From Caulochytrium protostelioides (Eukaryota > Chytridiomycota > Caulochytriomycetes > Caulochytriales > Caulochytriaceae): DNA of 64,000 nucleotides. Made by a program: the position numbers and the translations under genes. The stretch lies in contig ML014154.1 in the NCBI GenBank assembly GCA_003615045.1, positions 1 to 64,000 on the forward strand. The letters run 5' to 3'. Shown piece by piece: positions 1 to 8,695 of this stretch (positions are counted from its first letter, which is position 1; every line of letters begins with the position of its first letter). A model generated the notes under the pieces. It was not told where the DNA came from. It made no database searches and worked only from the letters and a program-made list of their open reading frames with translations.

Positions 1-2
1 GC

Positions 3-1874
3 AGCAGCAGCAGCAGCAGCAGCAAGGCAGCGTCCGGCTCGACGAGCGGCCCGCCCGGGCTCCGGGTCAAGCAAGCGCAGGACGCCTCGGGCGCGTCATC
101 AAGCTCATACAAGCTGGCGCCGCCGCGCGCAATGGGCTTGGGCACGGGGGCGACGCTGGCCTATGGCCGCAGTGCCCCGTCGTCTGCGTCCGGCGTGCGT
201 GAATATGTTCCCGACGAACGCCACCGTTCCGCCATCGGCGGCAACCATGCGTATGGCAAACTCGGTCACGCGGCTGGCAAACCGCTGACCATGCATGATG
301 CCCAGCCGCGCAGGGCCGCGCCACCGATGTCGCTGGCGCTGCCGCCCCGTTCGTCCCGCAACACCCTTGAGTTCCTAGGGCCCGCCAGCACCGACGGGCT
401 GTGGTCCGAGCGGACGCATGACGACCCCCAGCCGTTGAGCCCGCGGAGCAGTATGCCGCCTGGCCTCCGTCCCCGCACCGCCTCGCTGTCACTCCCGCAC
501 CCGCACCTGCCGCCCAAGCCGCGGGGCCCGCTGGAGTCCGTGCCGTCGCCTGACGTGGTGCCGTACGCAACATCCAGCAGCACGCCGCAGCGCGTGTCGC
601 CCGGCGTGTCGCGCATGCAGCACCAGGAAGACGACATCATTCTGCCGCTGCCGATGCCCGCGCCGATCGTAAGTGCGCCGCTGCCTCCGCCCACGGCGCC
701 CTTCGGCATGATGAGCGGCAGCCGCAACCTCATGCCTTCGATGCATAACCATCACGGGCTTAGCCCTCGGTCGGGCTTCGTCAGCAGTCCATCCTTGGTC
801 CGCGATGCTTCCTCGCCGCAACACCTTCCCTCCCTCTTTGGCTCCGTGGCCGATATCTGGGGCCACCCTAGCGGGGTGATGACGACGACCGCGGCGGCGA
901 CGACAACGACGACCGCGGCGGCGGCGGCAATGACAGCGACACCAACTAGCGTCGGCGTGACCGCCAACAACTCTAGTTTGAACGCGCGCCCCGTTCTATC
1001 GCCGCGTACCGACGCCGACCAGGAGCAGGCCGAGCACGGACCCTCTCATGCCAACAGCATCATTTCTCGAGTCATGGACTTAGTGGAACCCACGATGGGT
1101 GATTGTGGGCACACGTCGCTTGCCGCTGGCGCGATGGGCAGCGGCGCTCCCGACGACTCCTCGTCGTGCTCATCGTCTTCGTCATCGCCGCCGTCGCCGG
1201 CGCTGGGGCACTACCAGCCGTCGCCGGCCGTGGAGGCCGCGATCGTCACGTCCATGAAGTCGCCACCGTCGGCGACCCTGCCGGCGCCCCGCACACCACG
1301 TTTGTCCATGTCCGTCTCGCGTCTCGCTAACGGTTTCGTCCCCGCCATCCCGCCGGCGATCCCGCCTCCCGAAGAAGACATTGTTTCCGTGAGCTACTTC
1401 TGGAACCTGGAAGCGCTCCCGTTGACACTTCCGAATGCGACGGTTGACGGCGTTGTGTCTGCTGTGCGCCGGCTGTGCAACCCGGTGCAGACCGTCAAGG
1501 GCAAGCGCCGTATGGCGCCCGAACTGGACTTTGTAGCGTTCGCGAACTTTGCCCGTGCCGCTGACTTTCTGCCGGGAGAGGTCGAGGGCGACGCGGAACG
1601 CGAGCTGGAGCATGCCGACGTGACAATGATCCATACGCCGTCGGGCGCCGGCGCACCCTTTGTCGCCTGGGTCGCTCGCTTCCTGCAGATGCATCCCGGA
1701 CGCCACCGCATTGTGCTGCTGACCACCGCTTTTGCAGGGGAGTCGGCCGCGCGTGTGAATCGCTGGTCGACGCAGCATGGCCAGGAGATCGTCCTGCTGT
1801 GTGATTCTGGGACGGCCGACGAGTCGCGTCTCCGCTTTCCGCTGGCGGCGCTCGTCCAGGCAAGCGCGATCTAA
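3..1874 (+). CDS. Partial: protein with C-terminal NYN-like (MARF1-type) domain, probably catalytically dead
   Basis: The frame is open to the left edge, so the 5' end lies outside the window; 623 residues are visible and the first in-frame ATG is at 132. Most of the protein is low-complexity Ser/Pro/Ala-rich sequence, starting with a CAG/AGC repeat that encodes Ser. The last ~155 residues (about 1386-1860) fold-match the NYN/PIN-like RNase domain of MARF1/limkain-type proteins: a first strand ending FWNLEALPL where the family has FWDxENC, a middle strand VTMIHT, and a final strand IVLLTTAFAGE where the family has VLVSTDxxF. The acidic residues expected at these strands (D in WD, D in STD) are replaced by N and A. 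NYN domains cleave or bind RNA, often in post-transcriptional control; this copy may only bind. Domain call is by motif and order of secondary structure only. Confidence 0.6.
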   Translation, partial: SSSSSSSKAASGSTSGPPGLRVKQAQDASGASSSSYKLAPPRAMGLGTGATLAYGRSAPSSASGVREYVPDERHRSAIGGNHAYGKLGHAAGKPLTMHDAQPRRAAPPMSLALPPRSSRNTLEFLGPASTDGLWSERTHDDPQPLSPRSSMPPGLRPRTASLSLPHPHLPPKPRGPLESVPSPDVVPYATSSSTPQRVSPGVSRMQHQEDDIILPLPMPAPIVSAPLPPPTAPFGMMSGSRNLMPSMHNHHGLSPRSGFVSSPSLVRDASSPQHLPSLFGSVADIWGHPSGVMTTTAAATTTTTAAAAAMTATPTSVGVTANNSSLNARPVLSPRTDADQEQAEHGPSHANSIISRVMDLVEPTMGDCGHTSLAAGAMGSGAPDDSSSCSSSSSSPPSPALGHYQPSPAVEAAIVTSMKSPPSATLPAPRTPRLSMSVSRLANGFVPAIPPAIPPPEEDIVSVSYFWNLEALPLTLPNATVDGVVSAVRRLCNPVQTVKGKRRMAPELDFVAFANFARAADFLPGEVEGDAERELEHADVTMIHTPSGAGAPFVAWVARFLQMHPGRHRIVLLTTAFAGESAARVNRWSTQHGQEIVLLCDSGTADESRLRFPLAALVQASAI

Positions 1875-2975
1875 GGCAGATTTTTCTCCAGATACCCTTG
1901 TTGGGAACGGGGCGTGGTTGAATGTTGTGGAGGCGCGCCTTGAATCTCTTGGGTGAGGTTTGCTTCTTGAGCGGCCTCTGACCCTCGGCTCGACAGAAAC
2001 CGTTGAAGATGCGATAAGGCTCGCCCAGACGTTTTGTCATAGCAATCTCCTCCAGACCTCCGGGCGCAATGACGAAGTTTTTATCGTTATCGATCATACA
2101 TTATTTTTCTTTTGTCATATACGGTCAGATGACAAATAATCAGGATCTGTATCCATTTTTGGAGGGTTTCGGCAATTGTTCTTCGGAGTTTTGATGTAAC
2201 AAAACGACCTTCGTGCGCATGTTATTCAGAAGCTTGTCCAGCTTCCGAGTTCTACCGCCGTTGAGCCAGAACAATATCCGCCTCAATTTGCGCCATCAAT
2301 TTGGTCGAGTTGCTAACAATCATCTCTTGCTACTGAACGTTAAGCCTCGACCTCTCACAAGCGCTACTAAGCTATTCATCGCGGCAGCGGTTGATCGGAC
2401 ATCGCCCGAGGCTTCGGGACGGATTCGTTCGTGGCATTGAACAGTGATGGCGACGTATCACGTCTTGTCTTGCGTCGTCTCGCTGCGAGCTACCGCCGAG
2501 GATCCATGGGCCGCCGCCGGCTTGCTGCGCCACTGCGCCACGTTCACTCCGACGTCTCGAAATGGGGCCCGCGCCCGGGCCGGGCGGGCATCTGTCCGGG
2601 GCCTCAGCATGGGCACCCGCAGATGGCGATGGCGCGGGCAGGGATCGACCAGCACCACGTCGTCCACCCGACCCGGGATCCCCGCCCTGTGCTCATGTTC
2701 TGTGCTTTTTCCGCGGTATCACTGCCTTGCCTGGCCTTGCCTTGCCTTGCCTTGCCGGGCCTTGATCTTCTCTGGCCGTACGCGGGTTGGAGCGCCTACC
2801 TCTACCGGCTCATCCTTCGGCTCGACCTGCGGCCGTCCGCTGCCGTCTGCGAGAACGGACCCGCACGCTCGCTCGCACGCTCGCGCGCACGTTGGCACGC
2901 CGGACGCCGCATCGTCCTCCTTCAGACGACGGTTCCCAGGCGTCACAACCGTCGGTTGCGCCGCGGGCGACGACG
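1875..2975. other. Intergenic region, no gene recognised
   Basis: About 1.1 kb between two + strand genes. It is AT-richer at 2090-2350 and GC-rich after 2500. It holds a short CCTTG pentamer repeat at about 2732-2756. A minus-strand open stretch at 1997-2097 contains a PGGLEEIA string discussed under the rejected items. The Myb-repeat frame stays open upstream of its first ATG, but only non-ATG codons are available there. Confidence 0.5.
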
Positions 2976-5714
2976 ATGGATCGGTCGGTACGGCCGCTCG
3001 TCAGCGCAGTCGCGCACGTGCTCACGGCCCCATCGTCATGGCTCCAGACCTTGGTGCGCCGCACGGGCTTGCCCCGTCTTGAGCAGTCCGCCCAAGTGTC
3101 CGCCCAGGCGCCGACGTGCTCGTCACGCGACGATCAGGATCTATCCTTGCTCGTGCGCCCGGACTCGCGGCCAGACATGCTGGCATCCGTCCCGCCTGCG
3201 CCTCCGACACCAACCTTGACGCCAACTCCGACGCCGACGCCCACGCCCACGCCAACTCCGACACCAACTCCGACGCCGACGCCCACGCCGACGCCGACGC
3301 CGACGCCCACGCCGAAGTCGACGCCGACGCCTGCGTCAACGTCTCAGTCTGGACCTGGCCGCGATGACACGGCCTGTCGTATGAAGATCGGCTCCGAGGA
3401 ATCCGGCGCGCATGAGGGCTCGACAGCATTGCCTCAAGCAGACATAGCCTTCGCCCGACGAGACACTCGTCCCTTACACCGCCGCATGTTCTTTTCATGG
3501 GAAGACCGGCGCTTGCTCACTGAACTTCCCGATCGCCCCGACGCGGCTGTGTGGGCGACGATGGCTGCAAGCTGGCCCAGCGGCCGCTCGGCCGTCGAAC
3601 TTGAACGGCGCTGGCGGATCCTCACTCGACAGCAGGAGTCGCCGCCGCCAGCGCCAGACGGTCCAGACCTCGCGTGGACGGCTCCGCATGACGCTGGTGG
3701 CAGTGCGGCGGGACGGACCGAAACCGCTTCGGACCGCCGCCTCGAGGCCGTCACCGGGCCAGACGCCATTCAGCGCGAAGATGCCTTGCTGAACTTGTCG
3801 CTGATCGGCTCGCAGTTTGGACTAGAACGGCACTGGACACCACAGGAAGTCGCGACGTTGCAGGCGATGATGAAACAGCTTGATGCTGCCGCGGCGCAGG
3901 AGAAAGCGAGCTTGCGGATCAGTCTTTGGCAACGTTATTTCCCGTATCGCTCGTGGCCCAGCGTGAAGCAGCGTTGGGATCGCTTGCGAAATGACAGCCG
4001 GCGCAGGGCTGCGAGTGAAGCGATGGGTCATGCCTCGACCGTTCGACCATTAAATATGGCAGTCATTCTGGAGCATTTGCGCGCGAAGTATTTTCCGGCG
4101 ACCGACCCAATGTCCACTGAGCGTATTCTGCATCCTTCGGCGCTAAAAATTGACCATTCGTGGTTGGAGCAATGTCAGTTTGATGCCCCACTGGGTAAGA
4201 TTAACCGCATTCTACAATGGCAGCTGGTGAATACGTCGCAGATTACGGCAGCTTGGCTGAATGAAGCCATCGTTCATCAGCGTCTGATGCAACCGACGCC
4301 GCCGACCAACGTCTCTGCCGCAGCATCGCCTTGCCCCCCTGCTGATCCGCCACCGCGATCCCGTTCCACAGCCTCATTGCAAGAGGCATCGACATCAGCA
4401 TCGGCATCGAGCTCAGCTCCAACTCCAACGCCGGCTTCGAATCGGAAGCGGCGTTTATATCAGGCGCGAATCCCCCCGCAACAACGGCGGCCGTGGACAC
4501 CCGAGCTCGACGCGCAGCTACTCGCAAAAGTACAAGAGTATGGGCAGCGGTGGCTTATCGTACGCGACGAAATGGAGGGCTTTTCCGCGTCCCAGTGCCA
4601 GACGCGCCACCGCCTGCTCTGCCATCGCCTTCCCGGCGTACCGTCTAAGCGGGCGTCCAAGTCGCAGGTTCCATCATCATCGTTGCGCTCGGCGTCGCCC
4701 ACGGGGTCCACAGTAGCAGTCGCGTCAACGACACCAGCAGACGCGTCGTTGGCCCTTGTATCGACGTCGGCGTCATCCGCGCCAGTGTGCGACACCAGCG
4801 TCACGCCTACTTGGAATCCCGCTGACGATCAACGTCTGATGGACCTCGCTCAACAGCTTTCTCATTACCATCGGCTGTGGATGATGATGACGCATTATTT
4901 TCCCGGCTTTTCTTCGCACTTTTTGAGACGGCGCTACTTACAGGTCAAGTATCCACTGAAAATTACGAGGATGTCGAATCTCTCTGCCTGCCACACTGAA
5001 GCGCGGTGGCTGGAAGCCATGGCAGCTGAAGACAATGATATTCTCCGCATTCAGCAGAACTGGTTTCCTCAGCTTTCCTATAGTCAGATATACGCGCAAG
5101 TGTGCCGGGTACGCTACGAGCAGTCACGTGCTAAAGCGTTGACGCCACGTCCCGATACCGCGGACGCGATGTCGACGTCGAGGTCAATGCCCTTCCCGAC
5201 GCATACCTTCTCGCTCCACGTTTCAGACGAGCACCTGATCCGCCAGCTCCATGGCATGTATGAAGAGTACGGTTTGCGCTATAAAACGGTCCTGCTGCAT
5301 AACCGCTTGCCCACCCAGGCAGCTGTGCAGCTGCGCATTCATTTCCATAAGCTATCCGCCTTGCTTTGTCGCGACCCCCTTCCGCCTGCCGTGATCGCAC
5401 AAGCTCTGGTCGTGACGAAGGCATATGAGCGCAACTGGTTACTCGTTGAGGACTTGTTTCTCTATCCGTTGCCGCTTCTGCGCAGAACCTTGCGCAAGTA
5501 TGAATGTGGTGAAGAATCGGTCGACGCGCTTCCTGTCCTGACGGACGCAGAGAAAACTGAGTTGCTTGCACGAGCAGCCCGTCGCCGCACCATTATGCTC
5601 CGCCCCGTTCCTCCAGATTACGTGCCGCCCGTGTCGTCCATTGGATGTATTACGCCTCGCGCATCGCGGACAACCAAGACGTCGTCGCATCGCCATACCA
5701 ACACTGATCAATAG
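2976..5714 (+). CDS. Protein with an array of divergent Myb/SANT-like repeats
   Basis: 912 residues from the first in-frame ATG at 2976; the frame is open further upstream but without ATG. The N-terminus (MDRSVRPLVSAVAHV) is basic and nearly acid-free, which could be a mitochondrial presequence. A Thr-Pro dipeptide run follows (about 3213-3330). Then come at least six Myb-like units recognisable by spaced Trp and aromatic residues: about residues 171 (SWEDRRLL), 284 (HWTPQEV), 504 (PWTPELDAQLL, the most canonical), 611 (TWNPADDQRL), 674 (ARWLEAMAAED) and 746 (SDEHLIRQL), with a possible last one near 808. Myb/SANT units normally bind DNA or histone tails; arrays occur in SNAPc and TTF-type factors. 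It may be a DNA-binding transcription or organellar nucleoid factor. The exact family was not identified. Confidence 0.6.
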   Translation: MDRSVRPLVSAVAHVLTAPSSWLQTLVRRTGLPRLEQSAQVSAQAPTCSSRDDQDLSLLVRPDSRPDMLASVPPAPPTPTLTPTPTPTPTPTPTPTPTPTPTPTPTPTPTPTPKSTPTPASTSQSGPGRDDTACRMKIGSEESGAHEGSTALPQADIAFARRDTRPLHRRMFFSWEDRRLLTELPDRPDAAVWATMAASWPSGRSAVELERRWRILTRQQESPPPAPDGPDLAWTAPHDAGGSAAGRTETASDRRLEAVTGPDAIQREDALLNLSLIGSQFGLERHWTPQEVATLQAMMKQLDAAAAQEKASLRISLWQRYFPYRSWPSVKQRWDRLRNDSRRRAASEAMGHASTVRPLNMAVILEHLRAKYFPATDPMSTERILHPSALKIDHSWLEQCQFDAPLGKINRILQWQLVNTSQITAAWLNEAIVHQRLMQPTPPTNVSAAASPCPPADPPPRSRSTASLQEASTSASASSSAPTPTPASNRKRRLYQARIPPQQRRPWTPELDAQLLAKVQEYGQRWLIVRDEMEGFSASQCQTRHRLLCHRLPGVPSKRASKSQVPSSSLRSASPTGSTVAVASTTPADASLALVSTSASSAPVCDTSVTPTWNPADDQRLMDLAQQLSHYHRLWMMMTHYFPGFSSHFLRRRYLQVKYPLKITRMSNLSACHTEARWLEAMAAEDNDILRIQQNWFPQLSYSQIYAQVCRVRYEQSRAKALTPRPDTADAMSTSRSMPFPTHTFSLHVSDEHLIRQLHGMYEEYGLRYKTVLLHNRLPTQAAVQLRIHFHKLSALLCRDPLPPAVIAQALVVTKAYERNWLLVEDLFLYPLPLLRRTLRKYECGEESVDALPVLTDAEKTELLARAARRRTIMLRPVPPDYVPPVSSIGCITPRASRTTKTSSHRHTNTDQ
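3213..3330 (+). repeat. Hexanucleotide repeat coding for (Thr-Pro)n
   Basis: Degenerate tandem units of the type ACGCCN with a 6-bp period, in frame in the Myb-repeat gene. They give about 20 consecutive Thr-Pro dipeptides, an extended linker between the N-terminus and the first Myb-like repeat. Confidence 0.85.
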
Positions 5715-7210
5715 GGTCCATCGACGTTATAGGCCCAACAGCGGCTACTAGCGATATCGACCAAAAGGTTCAGATCGCTCGATCGAAGGCGATTCTGTGA
5801 GACATACCCCAAATCGAAATGAAGCGGGACCCCGGCCGACGAACGCTCTGGGCTTCGGAGGGAAAAAACGCGATTTTCGCCGTCATATTCACCTACATGA
5901 CCCACGACTTCCTGATTCCGGACGCGCCCGAGGTGACTGCGCCGCTGCTCGCGGCGTACATCAGCTTGGCTACCAAGGGGGCAGCCAATCACGTCAAGCT
6001 CGTTGTGCTCTCGCGTCTGAACGAGCTCTGCGCCAAGCACCTCGGCGTGCTCGACGTGATGGACATCCTGCGGATCAGCTTCTCGAGCCACCGTCTTGCA
6101 CGTCAAAATGTGTATTAATTATCAGGAGATAACATGATTGAATGGCTCATAGGGGAAAATTAGAAGGGGTGGAGGAAGTCGAGAAATTCATTAAACCGAC
6201 CCGCGCTCTCGCTCCTCTTGCGCCGCTTCCGAGACGAGCGTCCTGACTCGTCGTGCTTCGACGCCACCGTCGCCGCCTGTCTCCGCCGCACGGGCCCTCT
6301 TGGATGGGATCAAGACACCATGTCAAGTGTCATATCCTACGGTCCTGGTAGGATTCCACCTATGGCTGCCCGTTTGAATTCATTTTTTTATTTAATTCGC
6401 AGCTCTTTCTTCTGTGCTTCACGGCGCAACTGATTCCAACATCCGAGGATGCCAACCAGACAGACGCTTGTGGCGTGAGTCTGGCCACCGCATCACGAGC
6501 AGGTGTGCAGGTGTTCTCGTGCTGGAGATCGCGAGGCTGTCACCTTCCATATAAAACAAGGGAAAGACGAAAGAAAATCAGCCAAATAAGGAAAGCGGCG
6601 CCGCATCCACCGCCATAGAGTCACCGTTCTCTGCCGCACCCAGCCCCGGGCGCGACCACAGTGACCTCGCGCGGCGATGGCTCCAGCCTAAGCTCTGGCC
6701 GGTCCTCCCGCCCGACCTTTGACCAGCGGACGCGGCCGGGCGCTCACGTGGCCTCGCAACACCGTGGATGCCCTCTGATCCCCGATCCAGCAACGCAAAA
6801 AAAGTGGGCACGATGATGCGCGGCGCGTCACGCATGATGGTCGCGAACATGTCACTTGAGACGAGGACGACACGGATGATGATGATGGGGTCGTCGTGTC
6901 GCCGAAAAGGCGTGGCATGCATCGCGGCATACTGCTGCTTATCGCTGTTATTGTTGTTGTTTGATTGCGGTGGCTGCAACCCCGCGTTCCGTCGTTCTCT
7001 CCAGGTGATCCGGGTCGCCGGGTTCCCTCGTCACGTGCCGACCACGTGCCGTCCTCGCGGCGTGCTCGACCCTCTAGGATTCGGCACTGATCACCGGCCC
7101 CCCTTCACGGCATCCATCGACGGGCACCGGCTTGTCCAACTCCGGGCCACGCGATCGGGCGCCGCGCCGCCCCCTTCATCTGCAGTCCTGCTGCCCGATC
7201 TGACGCGAGC
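5715..7210. other. Intergenic region containing the beta-COP relic
   Basis: Apart from the relic at 5864-6118, nothing was recognised in this 1.5 kb. Open frames at 6578-7241 have no family features and overlap on both strands. The segment just before 7211 probably holds the promoter and 5' leader of the phosphatase gene. Confidence 0.5.
5864..6118 (+). pseudogene. SEC26: Relic of coatomer beta subunit (beta-COP) gene, internally deleted
   Basis: The + frame ending at the TAA at 6116 contains two blocks that match beta-COP in order. The first (KNAIFAVIFTY...LIPDAPE) corresponds to the HEAT-repeat segment VRRNA-AI-TIY...LIPDAPEL. The second (NHVKLVVLSRLNEL...VMDILRI) corresponds to NNVKLIVLDRLIEL...LVMDILRV. 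In complete beta-COP these blocks lie about 100 residues further apart, so the copy has lost the sequence between them, and the match fades after about 6100. Beta-COP is a ~950-residue subunit of the COPI vesicle coat; this 85-codon piece cannot make it. It lies alone between two genes. It is most likely a decayed duplicate, with the functional gene elsewhere; an exon of an undetected split gene is less likely. Confidence 0.7.
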
Positions 7211-8695
7211 ATGCCGGCGTCCCCGTTCCCGCCGGCGCTGACGCCGCTGCCCGCCGGCGATGAAGCCGCGCGCTGTCCCGTGCGCGTGCGCTTGTATCTG
7301 ATCCGTCATGGCGAGACTGCCGCGAACGAGGCAGGCCGTCTCCAGGGCCGCGGCGTGAACCTGCCCCTGAACGCGCGCGGCGAGCGCCAGGCCGACCTGA
7401 TCGGGCAGCTCTTTGCCCGCACCGCGCTCCGCGCCCAGCTCGCCAAGCCGCTGCGGCTGCTCCGGTCGGACGCCGCCGCCAGGGCCGCCGGTGCCGCCGC
7501 GGATGTCGTCGGCGCCGCCGCGGCAGGCCCCGGCGTCTCCAGTCGTGTCGTGCATTCCGGGCTGGTCCGTGCGCGCCAGACGGCCGGCGCCCTTCTCGGC
7601 TACGACATCCGCTCGCTGGCCGGCGGCGCGGCGCGGCCTGCGCCAGAGGCGGGCGCGACGGTCGGGGAGGGCCCTGCGGCGGCCGTCGAGACGACAGCGA
7701 CGCCGTCGGCATCCCCACCGGCAGCGTCGGCATCGGTATCAGCATCGGCATCGGCATCGGCATCGGCATCGGCATCAGTATCAGCATCAGTATCAGCATC
7801 AGCGTCCGCATCGGCGTCGGGCGGCGACCGCGGCGGCATCACGCGTTGGCCCATGGCCGTCGACGCGGGGTTCGAGGAAATTTCGTGGGGCGCGCTGGAG
7901 GGCCAGCCCTTTGAAGCCTCGCTGAGCTCGATTGTCTCGCCGCTGCACTCGCCGGTGGGCACCAGCACCACGCGGCTGGACGCGGCCGCGGATCCGAGCC
8001 TCGCACTCGACACCGTGAAGGCCGTCAGTGCGCGTTTGAATGACGCGTGGCGCACCGGCGATCTCACCGCGCATGCGCCCGGCTTCAGCGACCTGACTTC
8101 GCCGGCGCTGAAGACGCCCCTCGTCGCGGCGTCTGCTGCTGGCGAGACCAGCGAAACGAGCGAGAAGGGCGGGGCGCTGGCCAGTAGCCAAGGCGAGAGC
8201 CCGCTTGACGTTGAACTTCGCTGCATGCCGGCCATGGAGCGTGTGATCCGCTCGGCGGTGCTCGCCGCGCAGACCTCTACCGCCGATCTCGACCCTGCTG
8301 ATGCCGATGCCCATGCCGATACCAATACCAATACCGATTCCGATTCCGATTCCGATAAGACCGTCCACGTGGCCGTCGTGGCTCATGGCCGCTTGCTCCG
8401 CATCTTGCTGAGCTCTCTCGTCTGCGCTGATCTCCGCCTGATGGAACAGTTTCAGCACCACAATACGTGCGTCAATGTCGTGGATGTAATCTACACACCC
8501 GATGCCGCCGCGGCGACGGATGCGACTTCGGCCGCCGCGCCCGGGCTGCCCCCACCGTGGCTGGGCCCGCCGCTTCCGGACCCGTCGCAGGCCGGCATTC
8601 CGACGGCCTTCCCACAGCGCGACTCGCGCTACCAGCTCCATCTGGTTCTCCAGGACTACACAGATCATCTTCCTGCGGATGCCTACCGCGCGTGA
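7211..8695 (+). CDS. Histidine phosphatase (phosphoglycerate mutase-like) with low-complexity inserts
   Basis: 494 residues. The catalytic RHGE motif is at residues 32-35 (LIRHGETAANEAGRLQGRG), followed by a typical LNARGERQA segment. The SGLVRARQTAGAL segment carries the conserved Arg pocket, and VVAHGRLLRILL carries the second catalytic His near residue 392. Members transfer or remove phosphate through a phospho-His intermediate; substrates range from sugar phosphates to proteins, so the substrate is not assignable. The core is interrupted by a Ser-Ala dipeptide run and by an Asp/Ala/Thr/Ser run, both encoded by hexanucleotide microsatellites, making it about twice the usual ~200-250 residues. 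The ATG at 7211 lies 31 codons upstream of the motif, the normal distance. Confidence 0.85.
   Translation: MPASPFPPALTPLPAGDEAARCPVRVRLYLIRHGETAANEAGRLQGRGVNLPLNARGERQADLIGQLFARTALRAQLAKPLRLLRSDAAARAAGAAADVVGAAAAGPGVSSRVVHSGLVRARQTAGALLGYDIRSLAGGAARPAPEAGATVGEGPAAAVETTATPSASPPAASASVSASASASASASASVSASVSASASASASGGDRGGITRWPMAVDAGFEEISWGALEGQPFEASLSSIVSPLHSPVGTSTTRLDAAADPSLALDTVKAVSARLNDAWRTGDLTAHAPGFSDLTSPALKTPLVAASAAGETSETSEKGGALASSQGESPLDVELRCMPAMERVIRSAVLAAQTSTADLDPADADAHADTNTNTDSDSDSDKTVHVAVVAHGRLLRILLSSLVCADLRLMEQFQHHNTCVNVVDVIYTPDAAAATDATSAAAPGLPPPWLGPPLPDPSQAGIPTAFPQRDSRYQLHLVLQDYTDHLPADAYRA
7729..7812 (+). repeat. (GGCATC)n-type hexanucleotide repeat in the phosphatase gene
   Basis: Tandem GGCATC/AGTATC/AGCATC units, in frame, coding for a Ser-Ala/Ser-Val run inserted in the phosphatase core. 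Confidence 0.9.
8296..8356 (+). repeat. (GATNCC)n hexanucleotide repeat in the phosphatase gene
   Basis: Tandem GATGCC, GATACC and GATTCC units, in frame, coding for alternating Asp with Ala, Thr and Ser just before the strand with the second catalytic His. This acidic loop insert would sit near the active-site face. Confidence 0.85.

Noticed and set aside
1997-2097. Minus-strand string NFVIAPGGLEEIAM...FNGFCR resembling the PGG-x-E...GF-R segment of diacylglycerol acyltransferases
   Set aside because: Only ~30 residues, with no acyltransferase HPHG block or other motif in the surrounding frames; could be a tiny relic or chance.
5708-6106. 132-codon minus-strand frame opposite the beta-COP relic
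   Set aside because: The + strand carries the clear beta-COP similarity; the minus frame is its shadow.
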